Below, one piece after another: positions 1 to 17,243 of a stretch of DNA of 17,910 nt. How positions within the stretch are numbered: the first letter of the stretch is position 1; each line of letters begins with the position of its first letter. The position numbers and the translations under genes are program-made. Source of the DNA: Botryococcus braunii (taxonomy: Eukaryota > Chlorophyta > Trebouxiophyceae). The stretch lies in assembly GCA_002005505.1 (NCBI GenBank), contig KV908376.1, positions 552,330 through 570,239 on the forward strand. Reading direction: 5' to 3'. The notes beneath the pieces were generated by a model, which was given only the letters and a program-made list of their open reading frames with translations, was not told the DNA's origin and ran no database searches.

Positions 1-613
1 AGGCGCATACCCCGAAGCTCCATAGGATGTGGCCTTGTGGGATCCAAATCCTCAACAAACGCCATAGGATACCATTGCCGAGCCCAGTCATATCTCGCAG
101 GTTGTTCGGCAGCCACGGGGTCCTGCATGGCGATCGGGGTTGGTCGCAGCACTGCCCAATTGACCTTATGCAATGCTGATAACAATATGGAGATGGATTT
201 AACTGAGTAGGCATGATCGCAAACACACCGACATTCAGTGCTGAAAACATGAAGAAGAAGGACATGGACTCCAGTCTAATGCGACAGGACCAAGAGCCTT
301 TGAATCCAAAAATCTATGAAACTCGAACACACCGTAGACGTTGGAGTGATTGTATCTGCTGGCAAGGTAATCGCCTTCGCTGCTGATGATGGCCGCTGGC
401 TTAACGTGCCCTGTGTTGTAACCCCGGCGCAACCTTAGCTGGTAAACTTTGGCAGGAGATACACACCCTCATTAAATAATCATTCGCACTCACCGTTAGC
501 AAGCGCAAGCCCCCCATTCTTCGAGTGGAGATCTGTAACCGAGAGGTGGTATTGTCCCATCCTCGGACAGGAGGAGAGAAGCGAGAGTACGAAGAGCTCT
601 GCGTGAATGCCAT
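1..613 (-). CDS. Second PAO-family gene, 5' end only
   Basis: Minus-strand gene running off the left edge. Exon 1 (613-494) starts at an ATG in the context GCTGAGATGGCA and encodes 40 residues beginning MAFTQSSSYSRFSPPVRG. It is Ser/Arg-rich with only one acidic residue, as in a plastid transit peptide, and ends at the strong donor ACG|GTGAGT in phase 0. Exon 2 probably starts at 122 after ATGCAG (phase 0) and encodes DPVAAEQPARYDWARQWY, then PMAFVEDLDPTRPHPMEL up to the border; an acceptor at 165 is the alternative. The WYP-x-A / EDLD / RPHP blocks match exon 2 of the neighbouring gene, with 21 of 32 residues identical by my count. A TATA-like TTTATAGA lies at 643-651, perhaps too near the ATG. 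The Rieske motif would lie just outside the window. Confidence 0.82.
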
Positions 614-1306
614 CTCAGCTACCACCAATTCAAACTGTTCAATCTATAAAGAGTTTTGTTGATGCACTGCGCTGTGCGGGAGAGTTACTGGGTGGGGCAT
701 TTACGGGGGCAGCTACACGACGTGGCGAGGCCTGTACAGCCTTTGCATCTGCTGCTTGTGGCCAGATCGTCTGTGCAGGAGTCCAATTGCGGGCAGCCCC
801 CGAAGACGACCACAACGCAGTACAGTAGATGCTAACCATACCAAATACGTGTGAGGGTTGGAACACGTGTGGGTGGGGAACTGGGTTTCAATGTTTACAC
901 CAATAAAACCTATAGGTTGTGGTTTCATAAACCTATGGGTTGCGAACAGCCCTCAATACCGCACTCACCTTCCGCCAACGATTAGAGCCAAACGGGCATA
1001 ATGATTTGCAAAGGGGGAGCCATATACAAGACAATCTCCCTTTCATATGCTTCCTTATGGAATGCTTCACTCTTCATCTGCACTGCAACATTATGAGAGC
1101 ATAACGGAGCGGCATGCCAGCCATGGTCTCTGAACAATGGAAGTCTTGGCGTCATTGTCTGCTTGATCATTGAATGTTTTGATTTTGCATGCACGGCCCT
1201 GTCTCCTGGTCACTAGGCAAGCGCAGTTCTGCGAGATAATCTTTCATCTTTCAAAGATAATTATCCGCCACTAACTCTTGACGTGATTTGCTTCATCATC
1301 GTTTTC
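614..1306. other. Upstream flank of the second oxygenase gene, no gene seen
   Basis: Unique-looking DNA holding the presumed promoter of the minus-strand gene that starts at 613. Short open frames on both strands show no family motif and no codon pattern I trust. A TATA-like stretch at 643-651 is the only promoter-like signal seen. Confidence 0.4.
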
Positions 1307-1371
1307 TTCCTCCTCCTCCTCCTCCTCCTCCTCCTCCTCCTCCTCCTCCTCCTCCTCCTCCTCCTCCTCCT
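1307..1371. repeat. (TCC)n microsatellite
   Basis: About 20 uninterrupted TCC units, ending TCCTACTCC. The Arg-rich open frame on the minus strand comes from this repeat. Confidence 0.97.
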
Positions 1372-1906
1372 ACTCCTTTTCTTTAGTTGCTCAAGAGGAT
1401 CGGACCACGGGGCAATCATGATGTGACAACAAGCTGCGGAAGGGCGATAACACAAGGCAGTAGATAGCACATTGACAAGGACCAAGAAGACGACGGATTC
1501 CCCTGCCTGAAGCTTGCGCCTCCAACCCGGTTTGGGACGACCAATTATACAATCGGACGAGTCTATCTGAATGTAAGCTTAAACCTGAGAGAACCGTAAG
1601 AGCCCCTCATATAAGCTAACAAGGTAATGACGGTCTTTACAGTTGTGGCATTATGGCGCCGTGCTAAAAACTCGATGGCGCTGCTGTGCAACAGAGCTCT
1701 AACCACTCGAGTTGGCTTTCATTGACTTTTGCAGCATCAAGAAGTTACTTCATACACGGGCATGACAAGGGTGGCATGATAATAGTGCTTTACATCACTT
1801 TACTTCGTCATCTGGGTGCACGTGCGTGGGCGCATGCACTCGCACACACATTCATGCACGCACGCAGGTAGGCAGGCAAGCAGCCACACACGCACGCACG
1901 CGCGAG
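1372..1906. other. Intergenic DNA, no gene seen
   Basis: No open frame with recognisable similarity. From about 1818 the sequence grades into GCAC/CACG-rich imperfect repeats leading into the next microsatellite block. Confidence 0.4.
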
Positions 1907-2290
<384 letters not shown>

Positions 2291-4711
2291 TAGAGCAATT
2301 GAGAGTCAAAAATATGCAGGCAAGTGCCACATGTATGTAGACATTGGAAGACATATATGAGTTAATCCTGATGGCTATATAGAGTTAAGCCTGATAGCTG
2401 GAACATTGTTAGCCAACGAAATGCCGCAGACTTTATCTACCCAAAGGCACGAGTTATTTGTTGCTTATATAAATTAATATTAACACGGCCCGGCATATGT
2501 ACCCTATGTACATCCGTATGTGTGTATAGAGAGGCTAACCAGGCCAACCGTTACTGCAAGTGCTAGAATCCAATAACCTGCCGCAGTGCTGCACAAGTTT
2601 GGTCCGTTACAATTTGTTAGTAACGCAGCACACGGTCCCTGTAGGGCTCCCATATACACAACCATTTCTGCAGCTTGACGTGCACCTGCAGAATGCCATC
2701 GCAGCACTTACTTGGAGGGTTTCAAGAGACACGTGCTCGCAATAAGCCTTCAACTGTTGACAACTACAGACATTGCATATAAGCAATGTCAGTAAAAACC
2801 GCTAGCGCAGCAACATAGCCTTAATTTGGACAAGGTTAGGATAAGATCTTAAGAGGGCTTCCCAAGCGATTCGGAAAGCCACAAGAGTCTAGCCAGACTC
2901 CGGAGTCTAGCGAGGAAGACATCAAATACCCTTTGCATTAGCATGATGACTAATTATAATAAGTCCGCATGTGCCGGGTCATGCACACTTCACACGTTTT
3001 CTAGCCCTGACCGACTGAACATCGAGGCAAGATTAATAGATGCAGTTCTTGACACTTGAAAATTTCTGAGATTTCCAGGATGAACCCCTTGGAGGCAGCT
3101 ACAGCACTTCCATGGAAGCTTTCCCTGTGGCTGTGGCAATCAACAGGGCGCCAAGCGAAAGCCCTCGAATGGCAAGGCACATTTCTAATTCTACAAAGCG
3201 CATTCCTAATTCTACAAAGCGCATTCAAATGTGGGACAAGTCCCGCACTTGAATTAGACCAGCGATGAAACAGAAACCAGATCCCCGGATTTGGATCAAT
3301 CAGCTGACCATACAAAGAGTCCTCGAGGTCCATCTAAGCTTGTTATCCAAGCTTGCTAACATGACCTATACATCGGCACCGCTATGCCATGTTGCCGCCA
3401 ACTTGTACTTAGATTCTCCAAGACATCATGGACGTCATATACTGTATCTTCTCCTGCATGTGACTAATCCCTTGCCATGATCCTCGAGGGCCCTTCCCTG
3501 TATTGGCTAGCTAGCCGGCCGCCTTGCGGAGAACCGCATCGTCTCCGCAGGGTCGACTTGGCCTTGCACATGTATACATAGCATACACAGCAAATTTGAA
3601 GCGTTTAAAGCCTGTAGCCTACTGGTGATAGGAAGGAAGGAAGAAAGGAGCATATGGGACCGGATTAATCTATGATGCGGAGATTTTGATCATCGACTGA
3701 TAACTGATAAATGATCTGCACCAACATTAATGCGCATCATTTACCTCGAAGCGGCAATTCCCGCTCCAGCTTTTACGTCTCTTGCTTACAAGCTTAAGGT
3801 TCAAAGAATTCAAAGGAAATCTAAAGTGATTCGACCTGGCACTTCAACAACTTCAAACATTCATTCAAACTCTTGCCGCAAACCCACTCGACGTTGACCT
3901 TTGGCCCATGGTCACCATTGAACACAATGTAAACAACATGTTGTTATAAAAACTTCGCTCCAGATATTTCCATTTGGTGGCCGCGTGACAAACTCACGAG
4001 ACACTGATCAGCACATTTAACTTTTTCACTGGCAATCTCTCAGAACCACCTAGTACAAAAAAATGCCTGCGTCTCCATTATAAAGCAGCCCTATCGGGCA
4101 TTCCAAACATCCGCTAACCGCAAAATAGAGCAAATTTGCCACCTTCGCCTTCTGAAAGGTGTCACATGCACGTGCTGGGGATTGGGACCAGGGTCAGGCT
4201 TGGATTGATGGGAGTTGAATATACTCTACGCATATACGCAGGTACAGGCCCCAGCAACTAGCGGCCTTTGATGTATATGTGCACATATATCTACAAAACA
4301 CCCAGGTTTAAGCCAAATGCAAATTTGCAAATAATGCAAATTTGCAAATAACTATGGCACCTCAGTTATGGCGCACACAATTGTGTGTTTCATAGCTTGC
4401 AAGCGGCAAAAAAATGCCGGCCTGGGCTGGATGCACATGGATGCACCTGATAGAATCTATCGGGATGCGCTCTCCCTCCACTCTTGCAGGCGGCCTCGGG
4501 CAGCCGGCAAGTATGCACGTGCACCCTTGATGCACGTCAAGAATGCCCATTTAAAAGCACGGTGACTGAATTCTCTTCAAAGTGTGATCTCATTAGGGAG
4601 CTTTTGAGGATGCCCGGACGTGTCTCGAATAGTGCCTGAGACCCATACAGTCAATTAAAAGGAACGACCCCAAAGTATCCAAGAAAGGAATATCCAAGCA
4701 AGGAGCTTCTA
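2291..4711. other. Intergenic DNA between tandem oxygenase genes, no gene seen
   Basis: I find no convincing exon here. Small structures only: a tandem pair of CATTCCTAATTCTACAAAGCG-like units at about 3182-3226; an 8-bp hairpin TGCGGAGA/TCTCCGCA at 3525-3549 with a 9-nt loop; a 16-bp perfect palindrome at 4274-4289; and two copies of ATGCAAATTTGCAAATA at about 4317-4351. Confidence 0.4.
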
Positions 4712-4713
4712 CT

Positions 4714-4832
4714 GGGAACTCCAGCGAGGTCACATTTCAGTCCGAAATTTGCCACGATCTGGACCTGTCCTGACTCGAAAGCAAGAAATTTGCGCTGAAA
4801 ATCCACACAAATTCGACCTCGCGGGAGTTCCC
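4714..4832. repeat. Inverted repeat, MITE-like
   Basis: The arm GGGAACTCCAGCGAGGTC at 4714-4731 is matched in inverse by GACCTCGCGGGAGTTCCC near 4815-4832, with about one mismatch over 18 bases. Weaker matching continues inwards around AAATTTG on both sides. Family and target-site duplication were not identified. Confidence 0.55.
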
Positions 4833-4853
4833 GGTATCCAAACAAGGAATACA

Positions 4854-4873
4854 TATCCATATCGATATGGATA
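4854..4873. repeat. 20-bp perfect palindrome
   Basis: TATCCATATC followed by its exact reverse complement GATATGGATA, 22 bp beyond the inverted repeat at 4714-4832. May be part of the same element. Confidence 0.8.
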
Positions 4874-5341
4874 CCTCGAGGCCTTTGAGGCGTTTTTGCA
4901 GCGCAAGGGCTGTCAAGAAAGACCTTGCAAGGAAACAGCATCGACCGCCGCAAAGAGCATCGCGCTGACGATCAGTGAGTTGCACTACTCAAGCGGTACC
5001 GTAGGCCGTACAACCAAAATTCTGGTTGTTGCTTTAATACAGCGGCAGCCCAAGCCCCGAAGGAGTGCAAAGGAAACGACAAAAAAGAAAAAGAAAAAAA
5101 AAAAAACCTTTAAACGGACTTGCGTCAGCAGTTGCGGCCTTGATCGCCAGTATTGAGGACCGACGCCTAATATAAAAACACCCAGGAAGGGCCAGGGGCA
5201 GTATTGGAGGGCCGCACATCTGTACACATACGTTTAGCCGATTGCAGCTCTGCTTTGTGCGTGACATAATCCACGTACCCGCAGGCCCAGCATGGAAGCC
5301 ACGCAAACAAACATGCGTAGGTATGCACGCAGGCACATGCG
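4874..5341. other. Region 3' of the oxygenase gene, no gene seen
   Basis: Lies beyond the stop of the minus-strand oxygenase and should hold its 3' UTR and polyadenylation site. A purine/A run sits at 5081-5106. I see no clear poly(A) signal and no coding sequence. Confidence 0.4.
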
Positions 5342-5359
5342 TGCACACACGCACGCACA

Positions 5360-5448
<89 letters not shown>
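5342..5448. repeat. (CA)n microsatellite beyond the oxygenase stop
   Basis: Begins as mixed CACACGCA units, then about 40 pure CA units. It starts 28 bp past the stop codon in the gene's direction, so it may be transcribed as part of the 3' UTR, where it would read (TG)n. Confidence 0.97.
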
Positions 5449-5475
5449 CACGCACACATAGACCTCGCGCGCCGA

Positions 5476-12544
<7,069 letters not shown>

Positions 12545-13011
12545 ACGTGGCACGCAGTCTGCCGCGCCAAAAAGCCCAAAAAGGCCTGGCCTGGGCTTTT
12601 CAACGGTGGGCCGTACAAAATTGTATCTTTATGAAATCTTGTCGACGTTCATTTCCGGCAAGCCCACTTCAAAGTGTTAGAGGGCGTTCACATGAGGGTC
12701 TGCCGAGCGAGTAATTGTGATAAATTGCTTCGGAGCGTTTTCTCTTCGGCTCTTTCTTGATTCTCCATGTATGTGTGTCAATGGTAAACTTTTTAATCGA
12801 CAGGAGCATATTCAAAATAGTTGCGATCCACAAGTTCTTTAGAGGAGATACTCCAAGTGTTACAAAATGAGTTACACATATGGACTGTATGATATAGTTT
12901 ACTTCGACATAGTAAATTCGGAACACCTTAACCTCCAGAGAAAATGACATTTTTTCAGCATAATGGCATCATCAAAACAGAATTTGTAGAATTTGAAGTA
13001 AATGTTACTCC
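12545..13011. other. Upstream flank of the oxygenase gene
   Basis: No exon recognised. If 12544 is the start, this is the promoter region. An E2F-like TTTGGCGC reads on the minus strand at 12571-12564, 19 bases before the ATG, with CACGT just next to it. AT content rises beyond about 12740. Confidence 0.4.
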
Positions 13012-13274
13012 CTGTAACTCACCCTCTTTAGAGTAAGTGAACTGTGCTCAAACAAAAGCTTGCAGAAGTGGACGAAACACGACCAAGCAAACGGCACAGG
13101 AGCTTGATAAGGGAACTCAAGACTGTTACAATAACAACTAACTAATGGTGTTGCAATTACCTGTAACTCACACTCATTAGAGTAAGTGAACTGTGCTCAA
13201 ACAAAAGCTTGCAGAAGTGGACGAAACACGACCAAGCAAACGGCACAGGAGCTTGATAAGGGAACTCAAGACTG
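13012..13274. repeat. 114-bp direct duplication beside the copia LTR
   Basis: 13012-13125 and 13161-13274 match over 114 bp with two mismatches near the left end, separated by 35 bp. Each copy starts CTGTAACTCAC and ends AACTCAAGACTG. The second copy stops 7 bp before the LTR begins. Confidence 0.95.
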
Positions 13275-13281
13275 ACTGGCC

Positions 13282-13854
13282 TGTTAGAGCACTTCCTATT
13301 TATACTAACCAAGGAGACTGCACATTTATTAGCCTCCTGACAGGTTTGCAACTCCAGATCTTAAAGCGTACGGGCACGATCAAGTTTGCATGCCATCAGT
13401 ACTATGCACTGGAATTTCAATGTACCTTATGATTCGACATGGTCGTCGATGAACAGTACGAATCTCGGTCGATGATAGTCTCGAATCTAAGTGACTCGGA
13501 ACTTTAACTCACCATCGATACAAGCCTCGAATCAAACACCAAGGACAGCAGGACTTAAAGTCTCACGATCGATGAGATCCGGAATAAGTAGACCTTACTA
13601 GAAAAATGTCAGAAAACTGGCCGAAATTGTACCATGGCCCCTATAAATCACTATAAGTGTCATTTAACCTTAAAGTACCATACAGTACAAACACACCCAA
13701 GTGAGATATGACTGTACCTTATTGTTTATGAGCATTGTAAGTCTTATAAAGCCTTGAAATGAATTGATGTGGCTCACAAACATGCTAATATGAAATGACC
13801 CAACATGTTGCTCAAATACCTAAGGTATACATGTTAGTGTCCATTTCTCTAACA
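13282..13854 (-). repeat. Copia 3' LTR
   Basis: A 573-bp unit bounded by TGTTAGAG at 13282 and CTCTAACA at 13854, a perfect 8-bp terminal inverted repeat with the canonical TG...CA ends. It directly adjoins the polypurine tract. The flanking bases TGGCC (13277-13281) would be one side of the target-site duplication. The other LTR is not in the window. Confidence 0.85.
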
Positions 13855-13864
13855 CCTCCCCTCA
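13855..13864 (-). other. Polypurine tract
   Basis: Reads TGAGGGGAGG on the minus strand immediately before the LTR's TGTTAGAG, in the position for plus-strand priming in copia elements. It lies 53 bp past the pol stop. Confidence 0.85.
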
Positions 13865-13916
13865 TGTGTAGGGAGAAACATCTCTCAGAAACATTGTTTG
13901 AAAGTAAGTCACAACT

Positions 13917-15421
13917 TTATTTAATACCTGCCATTGCTCTAAGCTTGGCAAAAGTGACCTTAGTAAGTACCTTGGTGAAGAAATCAGCAATATTCTCACT
14001 GGTAGCCACATATCTTGGCTCAATTGCTCCATTCTCCACCTCATCTCTGACCCTGTGGTACCTTACAGCAATGTGTTTAGTCCTGGATGAAATGGGAATC
14101 CCCTTCACATTTGCAAGGGCCCCAGTATTGTCAGTATAAACTACAATACTGCCAAGATATTCACCAAAGTAAGCAATCAATTTGGCAAACCACAATGCTT
14201 CCTGAACTCCAGTACACATGGAGATAAATTCAGCTTCAACAGTAGACAAGGCAACAATTGGTTGTAGCTTGCTACCCCATGAAACTGCAGCTGACCCAGA
14301 CATGAAAACAAACCCAGAGGTGGACTTTCTGCCATCCAAATCCCCTGCATAATCTGAGTCAACAAAGGCCACAAAGCCTTTGTCACCTTTTTCCCACACA
14401 AGCCCCAAATTCTTAGTACCAGCAAGATATTTCAAAACATGCATGCCAGCACTAAGATGTGTATTTGAAGGAGCATTTGCAAAACGTGCGAGAACAACAG
14501 TAGCATATGATAGGTCAGGCCTGCTTGTGTTAGCCAAGTATAAAATGCCACCCACAAGTTCCCTGTACATGTTGTCTTTAGGCAAGGGTTCCCCTGAATT
14601 CTTCTGCAATTTGAAGGAATTATCCAGAGGTGTAGTTTTGCGGTTGCAGCCTGCCATACCAAAGCTATCCAAAATATCAGTGATTAGTTTTTCATTTGAC
14701 AATTTCACTGATTTCAGACTACCATCTATATCTCTCTCAAAGGTAATCTGCATACCCAAGAAGTGTCGGGCCTCCCCTAAATCCTTCACTGCAAACTTGC
14801 TGGCAAGGAGAGACTTCACTTCAGAGATGCATTTGAGATCCTGAGAAATAATGAGAATGTCATCTACATATAAAAGTAAATAAGCAGTCTCTAAATTCTC
14901 TCTCTGCAGTATAAACAAAGATGGATCTGCATCTGAAATGACAGAACCAGCAGATTTAAGAAAGCTGCAGATTGTAACGTACCAGGCCCTAGGGGCCTGT
15001 TTAAGCCCATACAAGGCTTTGTGCAACCTGCAGACAGTGTTAGGCCCACCAATATGGAACCCTTCTGGCTGCTGAATAAAGACCTTCTCTTCAAGGTCTC
15101 CATGTAAAAATGCAGTGCTCACATCCATTTGATGGACCTGCATATTTCTCTCAACTGCTTTAGAGAGCACATATCTCAAGGTTGAATGCTTGGAGACAGG
15201 TGCATAAACTTCATTGTAGTCAACACCATAAATTTGCTTAAAACCTTTGGCAACCAGCCTGGCCTTAAACCTCTCAATCTCTCCAATCTCAGAAAGCTTT
15301 ACTTTGTAAACCCACTTTACTGGGAGAGCCTTTTTCTTGGTTTTGCCATCAACCACCACATATGACCAAGTGCCTAATGCCTTTAATGAGTTCATTTCAT
15401 CTTGCATTGCACTAACCCACT
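13917..15421 (-). CDS. Copia reverse transcriptase and RNase H
   Basis: An open frame of 496 residues from the Met at 15407, with the true frame entering from upstream as WVSAMQDEMNSL. Seen: FKARLVAKGF near 48-56; MDVSTAFLHGDL near 94-105 with the first catalytic Asp; LYGLKQAPRAWY near 132-143; YVDD at 180-183; SRPDLSYA near 295-302; RNase H Asp350 (FVDSDYAGD), Glu391 (STVEAEF), Asp426 (YTDNTGAL); NIADFFTK near 472-479. This domain pair is complete and undamaged, so the insertion is fairly young or the frame was kept until recently. It lacks its own start because it is part of a polyprotein; a 1-nt loss at about 15421 parts it from the linker. Confidence 0.95.
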
Positions 15422-15957
15422 TGTCACTTTAGGTGAATTTAAGGCATCAATATATGTTGCAGGCTCAATAATCAGTGTGTCTTTCTGAACTTGAACATAA
15501 CCACAGAAAATTTCAGCTTGATTTGTCTCATTTTGCAGCACAGTATTCCTAACTCTATCAGGATATCTGCCCCCAAAGAGACCAGCAGGTGAGTGTGAGA
15601 TGCCTGCACCTTGAAAATCAAACTCAACAGGCTCAAGTTGGTATTCAGGAGCCTCATTAATTATACCTTTCTGGAGGACCACTTGTGGAACGTCCTGAAC
15701 GGGACGCGGGTCCAAGCCATGGGGTTCAGGATCTGCAGTGCCGTGATTTTCCCCAAGGTTAGCAATATTTTGACCAATGAACTTAGCCCTCTCAAGGTTT
15801 AATTGATCAAACCTTATGACACTTGGATCAGTGCCCAAAGAGGCCAAAGAAACAGAGGACAAGTCTTCAGAAATTCCATGCACATCTTCTCCATTGACTG
15901 CAGTTTCAGAATCTTCAGGAGAATCCTCTTCATCATTCACTACATCAAGGAGATCAG
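15422..15957 (-). pseudogene. Copia pol linker between integrase and RT
   Basis: Acidic, low-complexity frame (NDEEDSPEDSE...) as usual between copia integrase and RT, ending ...IDALNSPKVT. Written as it stands, the frame runs on to CKMK and stops, while the RT frame begins one base off with WVSAMQDEM. The simplest explanation is loss of one A in the ACAAGTGG stretch. Confidence 0.8.
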
Positions 15958-16265
15958 TGTTGTGCTGTGGGTACCAGCGAGATTGTGGGTACCCGATTTG
16001 GGAACCACGATCTCGAGGGTGCGATCGATCAGCGAATCCAAGGCTGACGTGGCCATGGCCTAGTCTTGAAGCATCTCTCCAGCTGGCGGACAGCTGGCGT
16101 GCATGTCCTGAAACTCAGGAGGGGTTATCGGACTAGTCCAAAGGATCCCATAAGTAGGATCCTACTGGACGCCTGTCCTAAAGGATCCATTTATGGGATC
16201 CCAAAGGACGCCAAGGCCGAAGGCCTTGGGACGGCAGGGAGCCGTCTAGCTCACTAATTCCAACT
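15957..16265. other. Unknown ~300-bp insertion in copia pol, with hairpins
   Basis: Separates the integrase frame (ends TESED, then stop) from the linker frame (resumes about NTDLLDVV). It is richer in GC than the element around it and full of inverted repeats: CCAAGGCC-GAA-GGCCTTGG at 16211-16229; GACGGC-AGGGA-GCCGTC at 16230-16246; AGGATCCCATAA with its near-inverse at 16191; paired GGTACC. A B-box-like GGTTCCCAAATC reads on the minus strand. Borders are approximate; I found no target-site duplication. It could be a MITE, SINE or solo LTR. Confidence 0.6.
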
Positions 16266-16728
16266 TTAATCTTCGGATTCCGTTCTGTACTGATACCAAA
16301 CACAACAATCAGGCATTTCATCGTCATCAGACAAAGTCTCCTCAAACTTTACAAATTGTCTTGCACACACTGTGACTTTGGAATCTATGAGAACACGGTA
16401 GTTCTTACTGTGCCCATCATAGCCCAAGAAAATGCCCTCCATACTGACAAGGCTAAATTTACCATCCCTTTTTGACTTTTCTATCATGACATGACACTTG
16501 CTCCCAAAAACACGTAAGTGACTGACATCAGGAACAGTGCCAAACCACATCTCAAAAGGGGTTTTGTCATGACCTGCAACTGCAGACAAATTCCTAACAC
16601 AATTTGCAGTTAGGAGAGAGTCACCCCAGTATTCTGGAGGTAGGCTCGAGGCAGTCGGCATGGCTCTTGCTTTCTCCTGCAGAGTCCTGTTCAGCCTCTC
16701 AATTTTCCCATTTTGTTGATGGGCATAT
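16266..16728 (-). pseudogene. Copia integrase, C-terminal part
   Basis: Begins at YAHQQNGKIERLNRTLQEKA, the end of the integrase core, then YWGDSLLTANCVRNL and TPFEMWFGTVPDVSHLRVFG (GKTPYE/LRVFG region), FLGYDGHSKNYRV, and a short acidic tail before a stop. The catalytic core upstream is cut off by the LTR at 16729. The frame continues past 16728 only by chance. Confidence 0.93.
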
Positions 16729-17027
16729 TGTAACAGGAATAGTCGCGTGTTATAGGAAAATGACCGGACCACGTGGATTTGGACCTCCATAAAGGTCCCT
16801 TCGTGAGTTATGTTCCTCCACGCCAAGAAGTGGCTACTTCACGCGCCAAGGGAGTGACCCCTTACTTGACAAGGCGCATTGGCGATGGAGACAGGGACAC
16901 ACTTAGAACAGGATAGAAGAAGGCTTTGGCAGAGGAAGGACCGGGCCGGACTGGACGGGTACTGAGGTGGAGCCCAAACAAGTTGTAACCATTGTTCCCG
17001 CATCCTTTGGCCGTTTCTACTGTATCA
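16729..17027 (+). repeat. Gypsy 5' LTR
   Basis: Starts TGTAACAGG exactly where copia coding similarity ends and is read here to TGTATCA at 17027, giving TG...CA ends and about 299 bp. The right end is set by the primer-binding-like site and is less sure than the left. Confidence 0.65.
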
Positions 17028-17028
17028 C

Positions 17029-17046
17029 TGGTATCGGCGAGAGGGG
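17029..17046 (+). other. Primer-binding-like site
   Basis: TGGTATCGGCGAGAGGGG lies one base after the LTR. TGGTA is the complement of a tRNA 3' end (TACCA) and TGGTATC is shared with the initiator-Met site, but the following bases do not fit that tRNA, so the primer tRNA is unknown. Confidence 0.5.
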
Positions 17047-17243
17047 CCGAATTTTGAGCTCCTCTCGTTGAAAAAAATTCCCAAAGAAGTTTTTCAGAGA
17101 ATTCTATAGATTCGGATTGGGTTAGTTGTGGTGTGTGTGGCGCTTTTAGGGGCCTACGACTCGGGTCACCGAGTTTAGGGCCCCCACCCGGACTTTCTCG
17201 ATTTCCTGTGTCACCGAGCCTCGCCAGCACTGACAGCTCAGAA

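Larger units (their letters stand above)
13282..16728 (-). mobile_element. Ty1/copia LTR retrotransposon, interrupted
   Basis: Minus-strand element with 3' LTR (13282-13854), polypurine tract, RT/RNase H, linker and the C-terminal part of integrase. The order integrase before RT is the copia order. Gag, protease, most of the integrase and the 5' LTR are missing here because a Ty3/gypsy element starts at 16729; they may lie beyond the window. The pol is damaged by one frameshift (about 15421) and by a piece of about 300 bp at 15957-16265, so this copy cannot make its full polyprotein. Confidence 0.93.

Noticed and set aside
639..866. Minus-strand frame with an Ala/Pro/Ser-rich tail as a transit peptide for the left gene
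   Set aside because: It ends in a stop before the better exon 1 at 613-494, which has a good start context and a strong donor.
4651..5227. Open frames of 80-135 codons on both strands
   Set aside because: No recognisable family; they cross the inverted repeat, the palindrome and an A run, and look like chance.
13795..14844. Plus-strand frames opposite the copia RT
   Set aside because: Antisense shadows of the RT/RNase H coding strand.
15957..16265. A spliceosomal intron in copia pol
   Set aside because: No good GT-AG pair restores the frame, and the hairpin-rich content fits an insertion better; not fully excluded.
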